Source: Cannabis sativa (lineage: Eukaryota; Streptophyta; Magnoliopsida; Rosales; Cannabaceae). Taken from it: 64,000 nt of DNA. Location of the stretch: the NCBI RefSeq assembly GCF_029168945.1, contig NC_083605.1, positions 2,983,280 to 3,047,279 on the forward strand, given 5' to 3'. Below are positions 1-12,600 of this stretch, one piece after another (positions within the stretch are counted from its first letter, which is position 1; every line of letters begins with the position of its first letter). Under the pieces are notes generated by a model. It saw only the letters and a list, made by a program, of their open reading frames with translations. It was not told the origin of the DNA and made no database searches. The position numbers and the translations under genes are program-made.

Positions 1-59
1 AAAATTTTCTTTATGCAATGCAACTCAAAGTGAAAATTTTACAATATTTTATAAGAGAT

Positions 60-350
60 CACTACAAGAAATATAAGTTTTAGCTACTACAAAGTTGGTA
101 GCAAATAATCTATATTTGGTAGCTAATACTTTTTTTGCTACCAAATTTTTTGGTAGCAAATTGGTAGTTGTATCTCGGTCGCTGAAAGTATTTTGCTACC
201 AAATGTTTGGTAGTTGATACTATTTTTTTGGCTTCTAATTTTTTGGTAGCAAATAATATTTATTCTAGTAGCAAAATTATTAGCTTTTAATATTCAATAT
301 AATTATTTTGCTACCAAAAATTAGTAGCAAAACTAATAAATTATAATGTC
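60..350. repeat. Left terminal and subterminal repeats of CACTA 1
   Basis: After the CACTACAAGAA terminus the sequence is packed with GGTAGC, GCTACC and TTTGGTAGCAAA in both orientations. These are the usual kind of binding sites for a CACTA-encoded DNA-binding protein. Confidence 0.85.
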
Positions 351-917
351 CAACTATTTATTACCAGTTTTTGGTAGTAAATTATATAAAATAATTATAT
401 AATTAATAATGATATAATTAATAATGGTAATAATTTCTTTTTTCTTTATATAATGAAATATATATTATAGTACAATCTTTAAGTACGTACAACAAACTAT
501 TTTTTAAAAAAAAACAACAAATGGTTAAAGTTATTAAATTTGTACATGCATCAATTCATAAATATTGAGTCACATTTTTAAGTGCACACATGAGCAAATC
601 TAGAAGTATAGTTGCATCTCTTTGGTTCACAACTTCCATAGCCATGTGTAGTTTGTTATTGTTGGGTGGGTTGTTAACAGTGGCAGGATCAAAACCTTTT
701 GGTAGAGATAGAGCTTCTCTGCTCTTATACTTCTACTCCCATATTCCATCACATGAGATCCACCGTTGACGAAATCGTTGGCATTCGCAGTCCGTTCCTT
801 GACCTACAGAGCAAAACACATTTGGTCATCAAACGCAGCATACAATGGAAGCAAAAATTAGCTGTTTTGAATGGCTTAGTTGTTCTCACATACCATTTCA
901 TATTTTTATGTTTAATA
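351..917. other. AT-rich CACTA interior, no gene seen
   Basis: AT-rich sequence between the left subterminal repeats and the captured antiporter fragment. Nothing recognisable. Confidence 0.5.
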
Positions 918-1277
918 TCATGAATCATGAGAGCCGTGGACCAAGATAGCAATACGCTTAGCACTGTCTGACCAAAGATTATCCCCTTTATATATATCCA
1001 ATCTGGTAGGACAAACAACTTCCTAAGTACCTCAAAACTCTTACTTTACTCAATGATTAGATAACTCGAATTTGTAATTTGCTGTGGAGGCAGTTTCATG
1101 CATGCATAATATATGTATATGTATACAAGACAAGATTGTTACCTCACTCGGGCTATCTGGAGAAAACCACCGCAATAAGACCCCAAGATGAACAAAGGCA
1201 GAAATCAACTTGAAGAGCAGTGGCGTTGTTACCAGACTGAGAGCTGTCGTTCCAAGAAGCAACAGATATAATTTTCC
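918..1277 (-). pseudogene. Captured 3' fragment of a K+ efflux antiporter (KEA4/5/6-like)
   Basis: The - strand holds the last two exons of a KEA-type cation/H+ antiporter. Exon 1277-1143 starts after a TTTTGCAG acceptor and encodes the final membrane segment, including TTALSLVTTPLLFKLI and GVLLRWFSPDS. It ends at a GTAACA donor. The next exon (1002-918) ends with SAKRIAILVHGSHDS and a TGA stop, matching my recollection of the C-terminus of plant KEA4-6. Between them, after Ile-Gly, an AT dinucleotide stretch near 985-997 shifts the frame, so the joined exons hit a stop. The fragment lies inside CACTA 1, opposite to the transposase genes, which indicates transduplication. Its original intron is kept, so capture was at DNA level. 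No function is expected. Confidence 0.75.
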
Positions 1278-4200
1278 CTGCAAAAGAGCTTAATCCTTCA
1301 GAAAAATTGCAGCAGAAAAACTTGCAGTTTGGTTTAAATTTGATAAAGTTCACATTGGCAAAATTGACAATTTTTAAGAAAAATCCACTGAATGACCAAA
1401 ATTTTTGTACCTCTCTACAAGCATTCACAAGAAAAGAGATGTATTCCTTTAAAAAAGTACAATAATAAACCAAACTCCTCTGTCACTCTATAGAACAAAA
1501 TTGGGTGCAGGGTTCACGGATTAACTTTACTCTTTTTTCTTTTTTTTTTTGAAGAAGCGATATTAGGGTACCAAACAATAAGCAAATGAGATAACAAAAT
1601 TGAGGAACAGCAAATGGACGAGTTCACTTAAACAATACGATTCGAATACTTAAACAAACTGATACGTTATTTTCTTTTTTTTTTTGAAAAAAAAAACAGC
1701 ACAATATTATATAGGCCAAAAGCATAAAAATGCTACTTGCTCTAGACAACTGAAGCGTATAGTTTCCAACATAAATCCCCGGCGCTGCTGCATATTTGAA
1801 CATCAATGGCAGTATGTGGCATAGCAATCCCAGTAGCAGAAGAAGTGAGTTCACATCTGCCTGTTTCTGCACTTATTATTATACTAGGCCAAACAAGCCA
1901 AATTGTTTTCAAAAAATAATTTTCTGTTTTTAAAAACAAAAAACAATTTTTTAGTTATGATGTCAAACATGCACTAATTTTTATGAATTCAAACCAACAA
2001 TAGTAGGAGGACAAATTATACGAACTTTCCCTGTGATTGATTAGCTATTGGTTCAAAAATTAGAACATACTTTTATGAATTTCTTTTTAAAAAAATTCAT
2101 CTTAAAGATCAACCCTACTTGACCAGGGAAATATGTTTGTGTATGTGTGTTCAAGTGTGTTTATTGTTTACACAAACATATATCACAGAGAGTGGATTTG
2201 TATGAACAATATACTAAACTGGATCAATGTATTAGAGATTTCTATGATCAAATCCATTGAACTGGATCCATGCGTGTGTGCAAATTTATATTTATTTACT
2301 CATAAATGTATCATATTGAGATTATTTTAATTATAAATTTCTCTCAACCTGGTCAAAGTATGTTTGTGAATACTTATTGTTTGCACAAACATGTATCAAC
2401 AAGAACTTATTTTAGTTATCATATTTAATCCCCCTTTGTGTAGCCAGTGTTGGTAAACACATGTAAAGAACCTAGACAAGTAGATAAACCAGCTTAGTTG
2501 TTAAAATAGGGAATGCAAATTAATGGTTTCATAATGTTATGTTTCAGACAACACACTTTCTACTGTAAAAAAAAATGTTAAATGATGACTTTCAAGAATG
2601 TCAACCAGTAAAAAGTAAAAATATATTTTCACAATTTTAAGTTAGTAATATATAGATTAACTTATGAGTGAATAATGATAAATTTTCCAAAATAATTGAA
2701 CACAATTCTCATCAGTAGTTAAACTCATCACTTAAAGGCTCCTCACCTTTCATCTGATCAAAACGAAGTGGACATACACAATTGTATACAAGATACAAAT
2801 TCTATTTTAGATTCAAATCAATATTAAAAATTTTGTCTAAAAAAACTACCAAAAAAGTAAAGAATTTTACATATAACCTGACATGAATTCAGAAGTGATT
2901 TGTAAATTCTTTTATGTTGCCAAATATACTGTGAAACCTCCAGACTACATGATCTCAACAAAAACCTGTAATGCTGATCCTAGTACAATATTAAGCATTT
3001 TTTTTTTTGCAGCTCTTAAAAACACACAAGTGACTCATTCACATCAATACATTACAGTGTTTACGATCACTATTACTCAACAGCTTGACCGTTGCCAAAA
3101 TATCATATGTCACCACAAAACTTCACATATTATGGGAGCTAGCTGCTGCTTCTAGCAACCTAAACCCTCCAAATCCAAATGCAACAATTCATCAACATAG
3201 AACATATAAAGAAAAAAAGCATTCAAATAAAAGAAAAACTCGATGCTGTAGCATGGACTGTCTCAAAATACACTTGAATGGTGAATTAACTTGAAAGATC
3301 TACCAGCTAACCAATTCTACGACTACGATCAAGATCAAGGCAAGAATTGACTACAACAGATATAATTCAGATAAATTTGAAAAATATAGAAAAAACTATA
3401 ATGGAATGCTCAAATTCTGAAGAAAATACATATCTCAAGTTTTAGAAATAAAAAAGTGAAAAATGGGTATTGCTATTAAGAATAAATATTATCACCTCAA
3501 CAACACCATAATTGAAATCTAATCACTGAAGTTAGAAAAAAAAACATAACAAAATGACAAATTGGCATCGATTGAGGTCAGAGAATTCACTTTCACATTC
3601 AAGTAACATCCATCAACATACTTATGGGGTAGCTACTGCCACCGTTTCTCTCTGGTTTTCCTCGACACCGAACACAGCGATAGTAAAGCTCCAACTATCA
3701 ATCTCAGCTTTTTAACAAATTCATAGCACACATGCCCTTCCCAGTATTACGTGCCACCTGATTCCGATTAGGATTAATTTTCTAACTAACTAATTAACCT
3801 ATTTTAAAGCTAGATATTAGGATGAATTTGAATTTGAATAACAATAAAATTGCCAGATGAAAAAAAAATAAGAATAAAAAAGAGATTATATATCATTAAA
3901 ATATTTAAAATATTTATATTTAAAAATAATAAAACCCTAAATAAAACCTAAATATCTCCCCATATATAGTTCTGTCGATCTATTCTTCCTTCTGTCAATA
4001 TATTTCTGCCAAAAAAAATAGAACTCATCCGAAAACCTCAATATCTATATCTATATATTATTATGAAAAGTAAAGATTTTTGGATTGAAGAGCTTTGAAA
4101 AACAAGGACTGAAAGACAAAAAGGTATAATGTATATTTATATGTCTAGATTAGATATAGTAATGTATGTATGATATGTGTGGATACTGATTGAAATTTAT

Positions 4201-4760
4201 GATGAATAACATAAATTTCTTTATAATAGGTGTGTGAGGCCATTTTTGAAGGAAAATTTCCAATTCGAGGCAATTGGAGGACTTGATCACAATAAGGTAT
4301 ATTGTTTGTTTATTTAAATGTTTTGATAAATGGATACTGTTTTTTTTTTTTACTCTCAGCCTTTAATTCAGACGACAGCCCTTTTATTAAAGAGCTACAA
4401 GTCGTATTATAAACACATAAACACAGCCACTAAAGATTAACCCTAGCCGTTCTCCTTCTTTGTTCTTCTCTGAAGAACACAGAGACATCAACAAAATCAA
4501 CCCAGAAATTAATCCTTGCTGCCCAATTCGAAATACCCCAAACAGAGCCTCCTTCTTCGTTGTTCTTCTTTGAAGAACACGAAGAACAACCCTCTTACAA
4601 ACCCAGAAAATAAAACCCAGCAGCACCCCTTTCTAAACCGATTCTAACCCAGAAAATCCCAAGCAGAAAAATAAAAAACAGACAGCATCAACAAATTAAT
4701 TTATATACAAATTAAGATTTAGATATTAATCAAATTATGAAAGTGAATAAAATACCTTTC
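1278..4760. other. CACTA 1 interior, no recognisable gene
   Basis: About 3.5 kb of AT-rich sequence with only short open frames. The - strand frame around 1742-1880 has better codon texture than its surroundings and could be part of another captured exon, but I do not recognise it. Near 4450-4580 a motif of the type CTTCTTTGTTCTTC followed by GAAGAACAC occurs twice. Nothing else stands out. Confidence 0.4.
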
Positions 4761-4837
4761 TTAGAAATTCTCAATTAAGCAAATAGCTTCCTTTGCTCCT
4801 TTGACAGAAACTACCAATCTTTTTTCTTTGAGATTGA

Positions 4838-5252
4838 CTGCTCCTATAATTGCAAAGTGGAATTGTTTGCTGTCCACGGATCTTATGCTCTTAATAACTG
4901 TGTCGTTCAGATAGTTCATTCTAATATTCTGTTCATTCCATTCCATTAATTAATTATCCAAACAATATACATATAAAAATAAAATAAAATAAATATATAG
5001 TACTCACAACGGGGAGTTTGCTGCAATATTGGGTCCTTTTACAATGCTGTCCCCAGCTGGATTCACCGTTACCGTCAAAAGTTCCGCCACCATAAATGGT
5101 TAGCTGGTTGATTTTTTCAAAAGTAATCCATCCCTGCCCCTCTTGGAACCCATTAGCCTTAGATGGAGCCTGAAGTGTGCCTGCGATTTTGTTGTTTAGG
5201 CAGAAAGAGTTGATTGTGGTAAGTGTCGGACCTGGGGTTGTTCTATTGATCC
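4838..5252 (-). pseudogene. Captured fragment of a polygalacturonase (GH28)
   Basis: Two adjoining exons of a plant polygalacturonase lie on the - strand. Exon 5252-5008 starts after a CTCTCTCAG acceptor and contains GTLQAPS, WITFEKINQLTIYGGGTFDG and W(G)QHCK, typical of the N-terminal part of the GH28 beta-helix. It ends with KLPV at a GTGAGT donor. The next exon begins at 4928 after an AACAG acceptor and contains NIRMNYLNDT and SVDSKQFHF, matching the following helix turns. Beyond about 4838 the similarity fades. The catalytic NTD, DD, GHG and RIK motifs would lie further downstream and are absent. As with the antiporter piece, the intron is retained and the fragment is antisense to the transposase, so this is a host gene fragment carried by CACTA 1. 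Confidence 0.75.
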
Positions 5253-5254
5253 CT

Positions 5255-5360
5255 GAGAGAGAGTGCGAGATCAGGAGAGGAAACGAGAGAGAGTGCGAGA
5301 TCAGGAGATCGGAAACGAGAGAGAGTGCGAGAAGGAGAGGAAACGAGAGAGAGAGCGACT
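5255..5360. repeat. Tandem repeat, about three units of 33-38 bp
   Basis: Units built on GAGAGAGTGCGAGATCAGGA separated by GGAAAC-type joints, directly beside the start of the captured polygalacturonase exon. On the - strand they would encode low-complexity Leu/Ser, which I do not regard as real protein. Confidence 0.7.
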
Positions 5361-5399
5361 GATCATCAGATTCGCACAAAGCTGCGGTTGAAGAAGCTT

Positions 5400-5901
5400 A
5401 GCTGGGAGTGATGAAATTAGGGTTTTTTTACCCAAATTACATTGTTTTTGCCTATATTGGTACTGAAAAAAAATTAAAAAAAAATAAATAGTGTTTAATA
5501 ATAAAATTTTATTAATATTTTATTTTATATAAAATTTATTTATTTAATTGTATTAAATTTTTTTAATTTTTTTTCTCAATTTATATTTTTAAAAAGACTT
5601 AAGTTTTTTTAATTTTTTTTTTTCCAATTTATATTTTTAAAATATTTATTTATATATTTTTGAAAAATAATTCTAGTGAAAATTCTTTTTTTTTTAATTT
5701 TAATTAAAAATTAAAAAGTGTTAGTAGTTAATATTTGAATAAAAAAAATATAATTTTTTTTATAATATAATTACTTTTAAAAAATATTCATTAATATTAT
5801 TTTTTTATTGTTTTTTTTAAATTTGGTCATATTGTTTCTTTGGATTTTTTTTTCTAGTGTAACACATCATCCTCACACCTCTGAAAAGGAATAAACAAGC
5901 T
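5400..5901 (+). other. AT-rich spacer upstream of the CACTA 1 transposase
   Basis: Long A and T runs and no coding texture. It probably holds the promoter and leader of the transposase gene; several TATA-like strings occur but none can be singled out. Confidence 0.4.
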
Positions 5902-8900
5902 ATGGATAAGAGTTGGATTTCTAATAACAATAGATTGTCTGCCAAGTACAATAAGGGATTGCAAAAATTCATTAGATTATCAAGTAGTCATCTGAATGAG
6001 GAGAATAAGATTCGGTGCCCATGTGTTATGTGTATGAATTTATACTTTCATGACTTACAGACAATTGAGCGTCATATCTACGTAAAAGGGTTTTATACTC
6101 GATATGTTAACTGGGTACATCACGGGGAAGATATTTTAGAAGAAAGTGATCATGATAATAATGATGCTACTGATGTCGAAGATTTCAGTGATATTGGCGA
6201 TAATAATAATGACATTGACCATGATGACAATGATGATATGATCCCAGCAATTGAAGACTTGGCTCAAGAAGTTCCTACACATAATGCTTCTGAGAATTTT
6301 GAGGATTCAAGTCATAAGGAGAAATGGAAAAACTTCCATAACTTATTTGATGAAGTAGAAAAAGAATTGTATCCTGGATGTACAAAGTTTTCAAGTTTGA
6401 CTTTCATGGTTAAGCTAATGCATATAAAAGTATTGACTAGCTTGAGTATTAAAGGCTTCGACATGATTCTTGAGCTTCTTAAGGATGCATTTCCTGATGA
6501 TAACAAAATCCCAAATTCTTATTATGAGGTTAAGAAAATATTGAGTGGTCTTGGTTTAGAGTGCGAAACAATAGATGTATGTAAGGATGATTGTTGTTTG
6601 TACTGGAAAAATAATAAAGATGCTACAAATTGTCCTATATGTGGTCATGAAAGATATGAGTACCAAGGAACTAAAGGAAAAAAAATACCACATAAAAAGA
6701 TGCATTATTTTCCAATAACTCCCCGTTTACAACGACTTTTTATGTCAAGACACACCGCAGCAGATATGAGGTGGCACAAAGAAAAACGTGTGGATACTGA
6801 AGGTGTACTTAGACATCCGGCAGATGCAGAGGCTTGGAAAGATTTCGATAAGCAATATCCTGATTTTGCCAAAGAGCCTCGAAACATTAGGTTGGGATTT
6901 GCAACAGATGGGTTTAATCCGTTTGGTGATTTATCAAACTCATACAGCATGTGGCCAGTAATACTAATGCCATATAATATGCCACCATGGATATGCATGA
7001 AACGAGAATCTTTAATGATGGCAGTACTTATTCCCCGGACGTCGTGCTCCAGGTAAGGACATAGATGTCTATTTACAACCCTTAATTGAAGAACTAAAAG
7101 AATTATGGGAGAAAGGAGTAAGAACTTTTGATGTTGTTGATAAAACATATTTTACAATGCGTGCTGCTGTGTTATGGACAATTAATGATTTCCCTGCATA
7201 TGGTACTGTGTCCGGCTATAGCACTCAAGGGTATAAGGCATGTCCAGTTTGTGAGGATGACACATCTTCATTTCGAGTTAGGGGTAAGATCTCTTACATG
7301 GGACATCGTCGATATTTGTGTGCTGAACATCAGTGGCGCAATGATAAGGAATACGATGGTACAATTGAAACACGAAATCCCCCTCGCAGTTAACAAGTGA
7401 TGAAATTTTAACTAAATTAGATGGTATGTGGAAATGTAGGCCGGGTAAAAATGTTGATATTGTAAAAGATGATCAGAATCAGATGAAGAATGCAGGCTAT
7501 CAAAATAAAACAAATTGGAGGCGTAAAAGTATTTTGTGGGAGTTAGCATACTGGCCCAAACTTAAACTAAGGCATAATTTGGATGTGATGCATATTGAGA
7601 AAAATATATGTGATAGTGTGGTTGGAACAATGTTTAGCATCGACGGCAAGTGTAAGGATACCGATAAGGCACGACTTGACTTACAAGATTTGAAAATTCG
7701 TAAGCAATTGCAAATGAAGAAACGGGGGAACAAGTGGGTGAAACCTACGGCTTGTTATACATTATCGATGAAGGAACGACAAACTATTTGTAAGTTCTTG
7801 GAGTCTGTTAAATTTCCAGATGGATATGCAGCAAACTTGTCTCGAAATATAATTATGAAAGATGGGAAGATTACTGGTTTAAAAAGTCACGATTGTCATA
7901 TATTATTACAGATATTGCTACCTATTTGTGTAAGGCCATACTTGAAAAAAAAAGTGATGAGTGTAATTGCTGAATTATCCTTATTTTTTCAAAAACTATG
8001 TGCGAAGACATTGTATGTGAAAGACTTAAATGATTTGGAAGAAGGCATCGTGTTCACACTTTGTAAGATGGAAAGTATTTTCCCCCCTGCCTTTTTCGAT
8101 GTGATGATTCATCTAGCGGTCCACTTGCCAAAGGAAGCCAAGTTAGGTGGTCCTGTCCAAATGCGATGGATGTATTCAATTGAAAGGTAACAAAATTTTT
8201 GTTACCTTAACAAATAATGAATTTTAAAAATGTGCACTAATGTATATATTAATTATATAACCTTTTATAGGGAAATGGGTCATTTGAAAAAATATGTAAA
8301 GAACAAAGCTCGGCCTGAAGGTTCCATTGCTAAAGGATATATAATTAGTGAGGCATTAAATTTTTGTTCTATGTATCTTCATGGGATAGAAACTCGTTTC
8401 AATCGTCCAGATCGAAATCCAGATGATGTCGGAGTAAGAAGAGAATCAACATTATCCATATTCAACTTACCAACTAGACCATTTGGGAAACAATCATCAA
8501 TCAGAATAAGTGAAGATGAACGAAATATGGTTCATTGGTACATTCTGAATAATTGTCCTGAATTGGAGCCATATTTGGAGTAAGTTTTCTTTAATTCATC
8601 TTAAATATATCCTAAAAAATTTATGTTGTCGTAAATAAAATAATTCTTATCTGAGAGTTACTTACTTTGAATCAGAGAACACAGATTGTTTTTACAATCT
8701 AAAGGTGTTTTGGATATTGACGAATCGCAGAAAAAAAAATTTCCATCTTGGTTTGAAAATAAAGTAAGTTCGTAAATTTGTATATCTTTCAAATGGAATA
8801 TGCATATTTATTCTCATTTTAACTATACAAATTATTATCTCAGGTTAAAAGAATGAATGAATGCTCATATTCTACAGCCCAAGATGATTTATATGCCATT

Positions 8901-9610
8901 GCAATTCAGCCTAATTTTTTAATTTGCAAGTATGCTGGTTGTATGGTTAATGGTGTTAGATATCACACAAAAACTCGAGATGAAAAACGAGTCACTCAAA
9001 ATTATGGAATTCGAGTTGAGGCAGAATATAATGGGAACCTTTGTGATTTTTATGGTGTCATCGATGAAATATGGGAAGTACATTACATCTATTTCAATAA
9101 GGTGATATTGTTCAAATGTTCTTGGTATAACACCAGTGAGAGTCCACGTAGAATCTATACGGAATATCATATGACTAGTATAAATATTAGCTCATATTGG
9201 TTTGAAGACGAACCCGTTTCTTCTTGCAAATCAAGTTAATCCAAACATTCTATTTAGATGACATTAAAAAAGGAGAAAATTGGAAAGTGGTGCAAAAGGT
9301 AAACCATCGTCATATTTGGGAAATACCATCAGAGCCTGAAGTTGATGATGGAGAACGAGTTGTCCAGAATCGTGAAGCATATCAAGAAGATTCCTCAAAC
9401 AACATTAATCTCACATTGGATTCTTCAAACAACATGGACGACGTTCTAATTCGAAAAGATATTGATGAAGTTGAAACTGATGAGTTATTGATTGACTCCC
9501 CAAAAGATCAAAATAATCAAGTTCAACACGAATTAAACATTGATGATATTGATGAAGAAGCACTACTTAGTGGTTCAGATTCTGAAACTGACTGTGATGA
9601 AAGTGATTAA
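5902..9610 (+). pseudogene. CACTA 1 transposase (Tnp2/TNPD type), frameshifted
   Basis: A CACTA transposase of about 1,150 codons. The exons I can place are 5902-8186, 8271-8579, 8676-8763 and 8844-9610, with GT-AG introns. Domains in order: the N-terminal transposase-associated region with a CPCVMC zinc-binding motif (residues about 1-80), an acidic Asp/Asn linker, the Transposase_21 (Tnp2) catalytic region with GFATDGFNPFG and WTINDFPAYG, a DUF4218-like part (HNLDVMHIEKNI, LKSHDCHILLQ, EMGHLKKYVKNKARPEGSI) and a DUF4216-like part ending near 9300. Breaks: an extra base in the CCCC run near 7034-7037 shifts the frame, a second shift near 7387 restores it, and further single-base slips occur near 9211-9245 where the CCCG and TCC runs look one base too long. 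The enzyme would normally cut and paste the element; this copy cannot make it full length. The ATG at 5902 fits the family start. Confidence 0.88.
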
Positions 9611-9694
9611 TATAAAGGGTGTGTAAATAACTTTATTTTGTTAATGGGATAATTTAATATTAGCTACTAATAATTTATCATTTCAGATTTTATT

Positions 9695-12600
9695 ATGTCA
9701 AGTAGTACGAGAAAAGGTAGTTCAAAACGGGGACGCACTGATACTTCAGATCAACCCTTGAGTAGTACGAGAAGATTTAGCTCTAAACGGGCACACAATG
9801 ATACTCAATCACCATCAGATTCACCGCAATCCTTGACACCTTCTACTGATGACCCTTCAACAGTTCCATTACATGATGAACAACGTCAATCTTCAAAAGG
9901 TACAAAAATTTATCATCACTCTTATTTTGGAAAAAAATACATTTATAAATACTTATTAATTATATATTTTTCTTACAAAAAATAGAAATACAAAAGAATG
10001 TACGTGGTCCTACTCGTGGAGATCGCTTAAGCCGTGAACTGAAGAATGACAAAATAACTAATCTAACTATTACCTATAATAAGGGCGAGCTTCGAGTTTA
10101 TGGTGATAATGCTTCTGATTTTACAACTAATGTTGGCGTAAATGTACGCCATCATGCTCCATTGCAATATAGTGGTTGGAGCAAAGTTCCACCCGCAGAA
10201 AAAAAAGCTGTATATGCTCGTATACAGGTACATTTGTTAATATATTCATTTTTCAATATTTTTTTTAATTAGGTAATTTTATATTTATTTATTCAAAACT
10301 TATGCAGGATGTATTCAAATTGGACTTTGCAAAAGATCCATATCTTGAGGTAATTTGTGATGAATATTGCAAAAATGCATACAGCAATCATCGTCATAAT
10401 TGTCACCGACATTATAAAAAAATGATCGAGGAAGGAAAAAATCCATTAGAGCATCGACCTACGAGTTTGGTGATAAAAGAAGCTGACTGGAAATGGATGT
10501 GCACTGCATGTTTCTCCAGCGAAGAGTGGAAGGTATCATAATGTCTATTTCATCATATAAATTTTTAATTTTCTTAAAAAATTATTAATGTCAATTACTT
10601 TTTTTTTGCAGAAAAAGTCTGTGGCTGGCTCAAAAAATAGATCAAAAGTAAAATTTATGCATAGGGGTGGAAGTAAATCATTTACTCAACACTTACATGA
10701 GACGGTAAAAATAATTTATTATTAATAATTAATTTTAAATTACTATGTATAAGTTTTAAAAAAAATTTCACTTAATTATTTCAGAAGTCTACACCGGTAA
10801 TGGATGTAGATGAAGGACAATCAAAGTCTATTAAAGCTGGAGAGATTGAAACATTCAAAAAAACTCACTACACAGAAAAAAATGGATGGATCAACCAAAT
10901 TGCTGAGGAAAAATATGTATGCAACACATTCACTATAAGTTAATAACATTTTCTCCACTATTTACATTTTATATAAATATATTACACAATTTTTTTTATC
11001 TTTGTAGAAAGAGATGATTGAGTTACGTGAAGATCAACTTAATCAACTCGAAGCTGGTACATTAATAATGGTAGACGATGCTGCTATCTATAGACAAGTT
11101 TTAGGTGATGCTAAGTATGGGTGGCTAAGAGGGACTGGACCTGTAATAGGAAAAAAATTATCAATAGAGTTATCATCTAAATCCAAGGAGCTTCAAGAAC
11201 AACGCATTGAAAAATTAGAAAAAATCATCAAAGATTTTACCAGTGAAAAAGATGGTGTTTTTGAAAAATATCTTCAAGAAAAAGTGGACAAGCGGGTTGA
11301 ATCATTGGAAAGAAAATTCTTGGAAGGACATAAATTTCAATCATCATCAAATAAAGAGACAAATCCACCACAACAGTGGCCAACTCCACCAACAATGGTT
11401 TTTTCTTTTTTTTTTTATTTAAAATAATATTGATTTTACTACTATTATAACTAATTCTTCTATGTTGTTTGTAGGATAAAACTTATAGATTAACTTTGGG
11501 AGACGGTGATGTAGTTGCTATTGGTGAAATTTTTCCGGGAAAACAAGTTCATGGGAAAGATTTGGAAAAAGGCAATGTACGAGTACGCATAATTGAATGT
11601 TTGAATGAAAATGCTCGTCTTCCTGTCCATGTTCGTGATGATTTAATCTTCGTAAAAGATGCAGTCCAAAGCTTTGTTGCATGGCCGGAACACTTAATCA
11701 TCTTTGGTGATTCTGAGGTAAAAGAAAATAGTTTGATTTGTATTTAGCCTTTCTATTATAATTATTTATTGTTTAATAATATTTTAGGCATTAAAAACTA
11801 TGGAGAAAAATGAACATTTATCTCCACACATGCCAACTCAGAAAGCTTCAACAAGTTCGATGAATGTGAAAGACTCTCCTGTTCCATTTGTTATGCCCAA
11901 AATCATCCCAAGGAGCGTCAAAGCTATATTGTTAAGTGTTCAATATCGCAAAAGTAGAGAAGAGTATCGTATTGAAATGGATCCAAATATTTTTGGGTCT
12001 GATCAAGATTTGTATATTGAACCTAAAGATATAGTTCATCTTGGCACAAATGTTGAGATTGGAGCTGAGTGTATCGCATTTTATATAAGGTAAGAGATTT
12101 TTTTATCATATTTTTTAATCGCACACTTAATAACATTATTTAATTTGGTATTGTTATAATGTTTAGGATCTTACATGAAAGGTTAAAAAATTCAAAAAGA
12201 GAGAAGTATTTTCGTTTTATTCATCCAAGTTGGGCTTCTATAGTGGGATCCTATTTGCAGCAAAATGTAGAATCAATAGCAGATCGATTAGCAAGCGCAG
12301 GGGAGATGCAACTTTCATTGATCCCTATTAATTTAGGGTAAGATTAACTTAAATTATTATTTTAGCTATATAGTAATATATTTATATATTAAAATTTTTT
12401 CTTCCATCACTAGTTATCATTGGGTGCTAATAATAATTGATCCATCACGTGAGATGTGTTTCTGGCTCAATCCAACTGGAGAACTACCAAGTGATACCAT
12501 TAAGAATTTTATCGCAATGTAAGTGAATAATATTTATCATTAGTATAATAAGCATCAAATTAAAATTTATATGTAATAGTGTTGATGTTAATTTGTTTAT

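Noticed and set aside
1742..1880. Possible further captured exon on the - strand of CACTA 1
   Set aside because: The codon texture is suggestive, but I could not match it to any family in either open frame.
5253..5379. Leu/Ser-rich N-terminal extension before the polygalacturonase fragment that could look like a signal peptide
   Set aside because: It is a translation of a GAGAGAGTGCGAGA tandem repeat, and a splice acceptor lies exactly at the join to true GH28 sequence.
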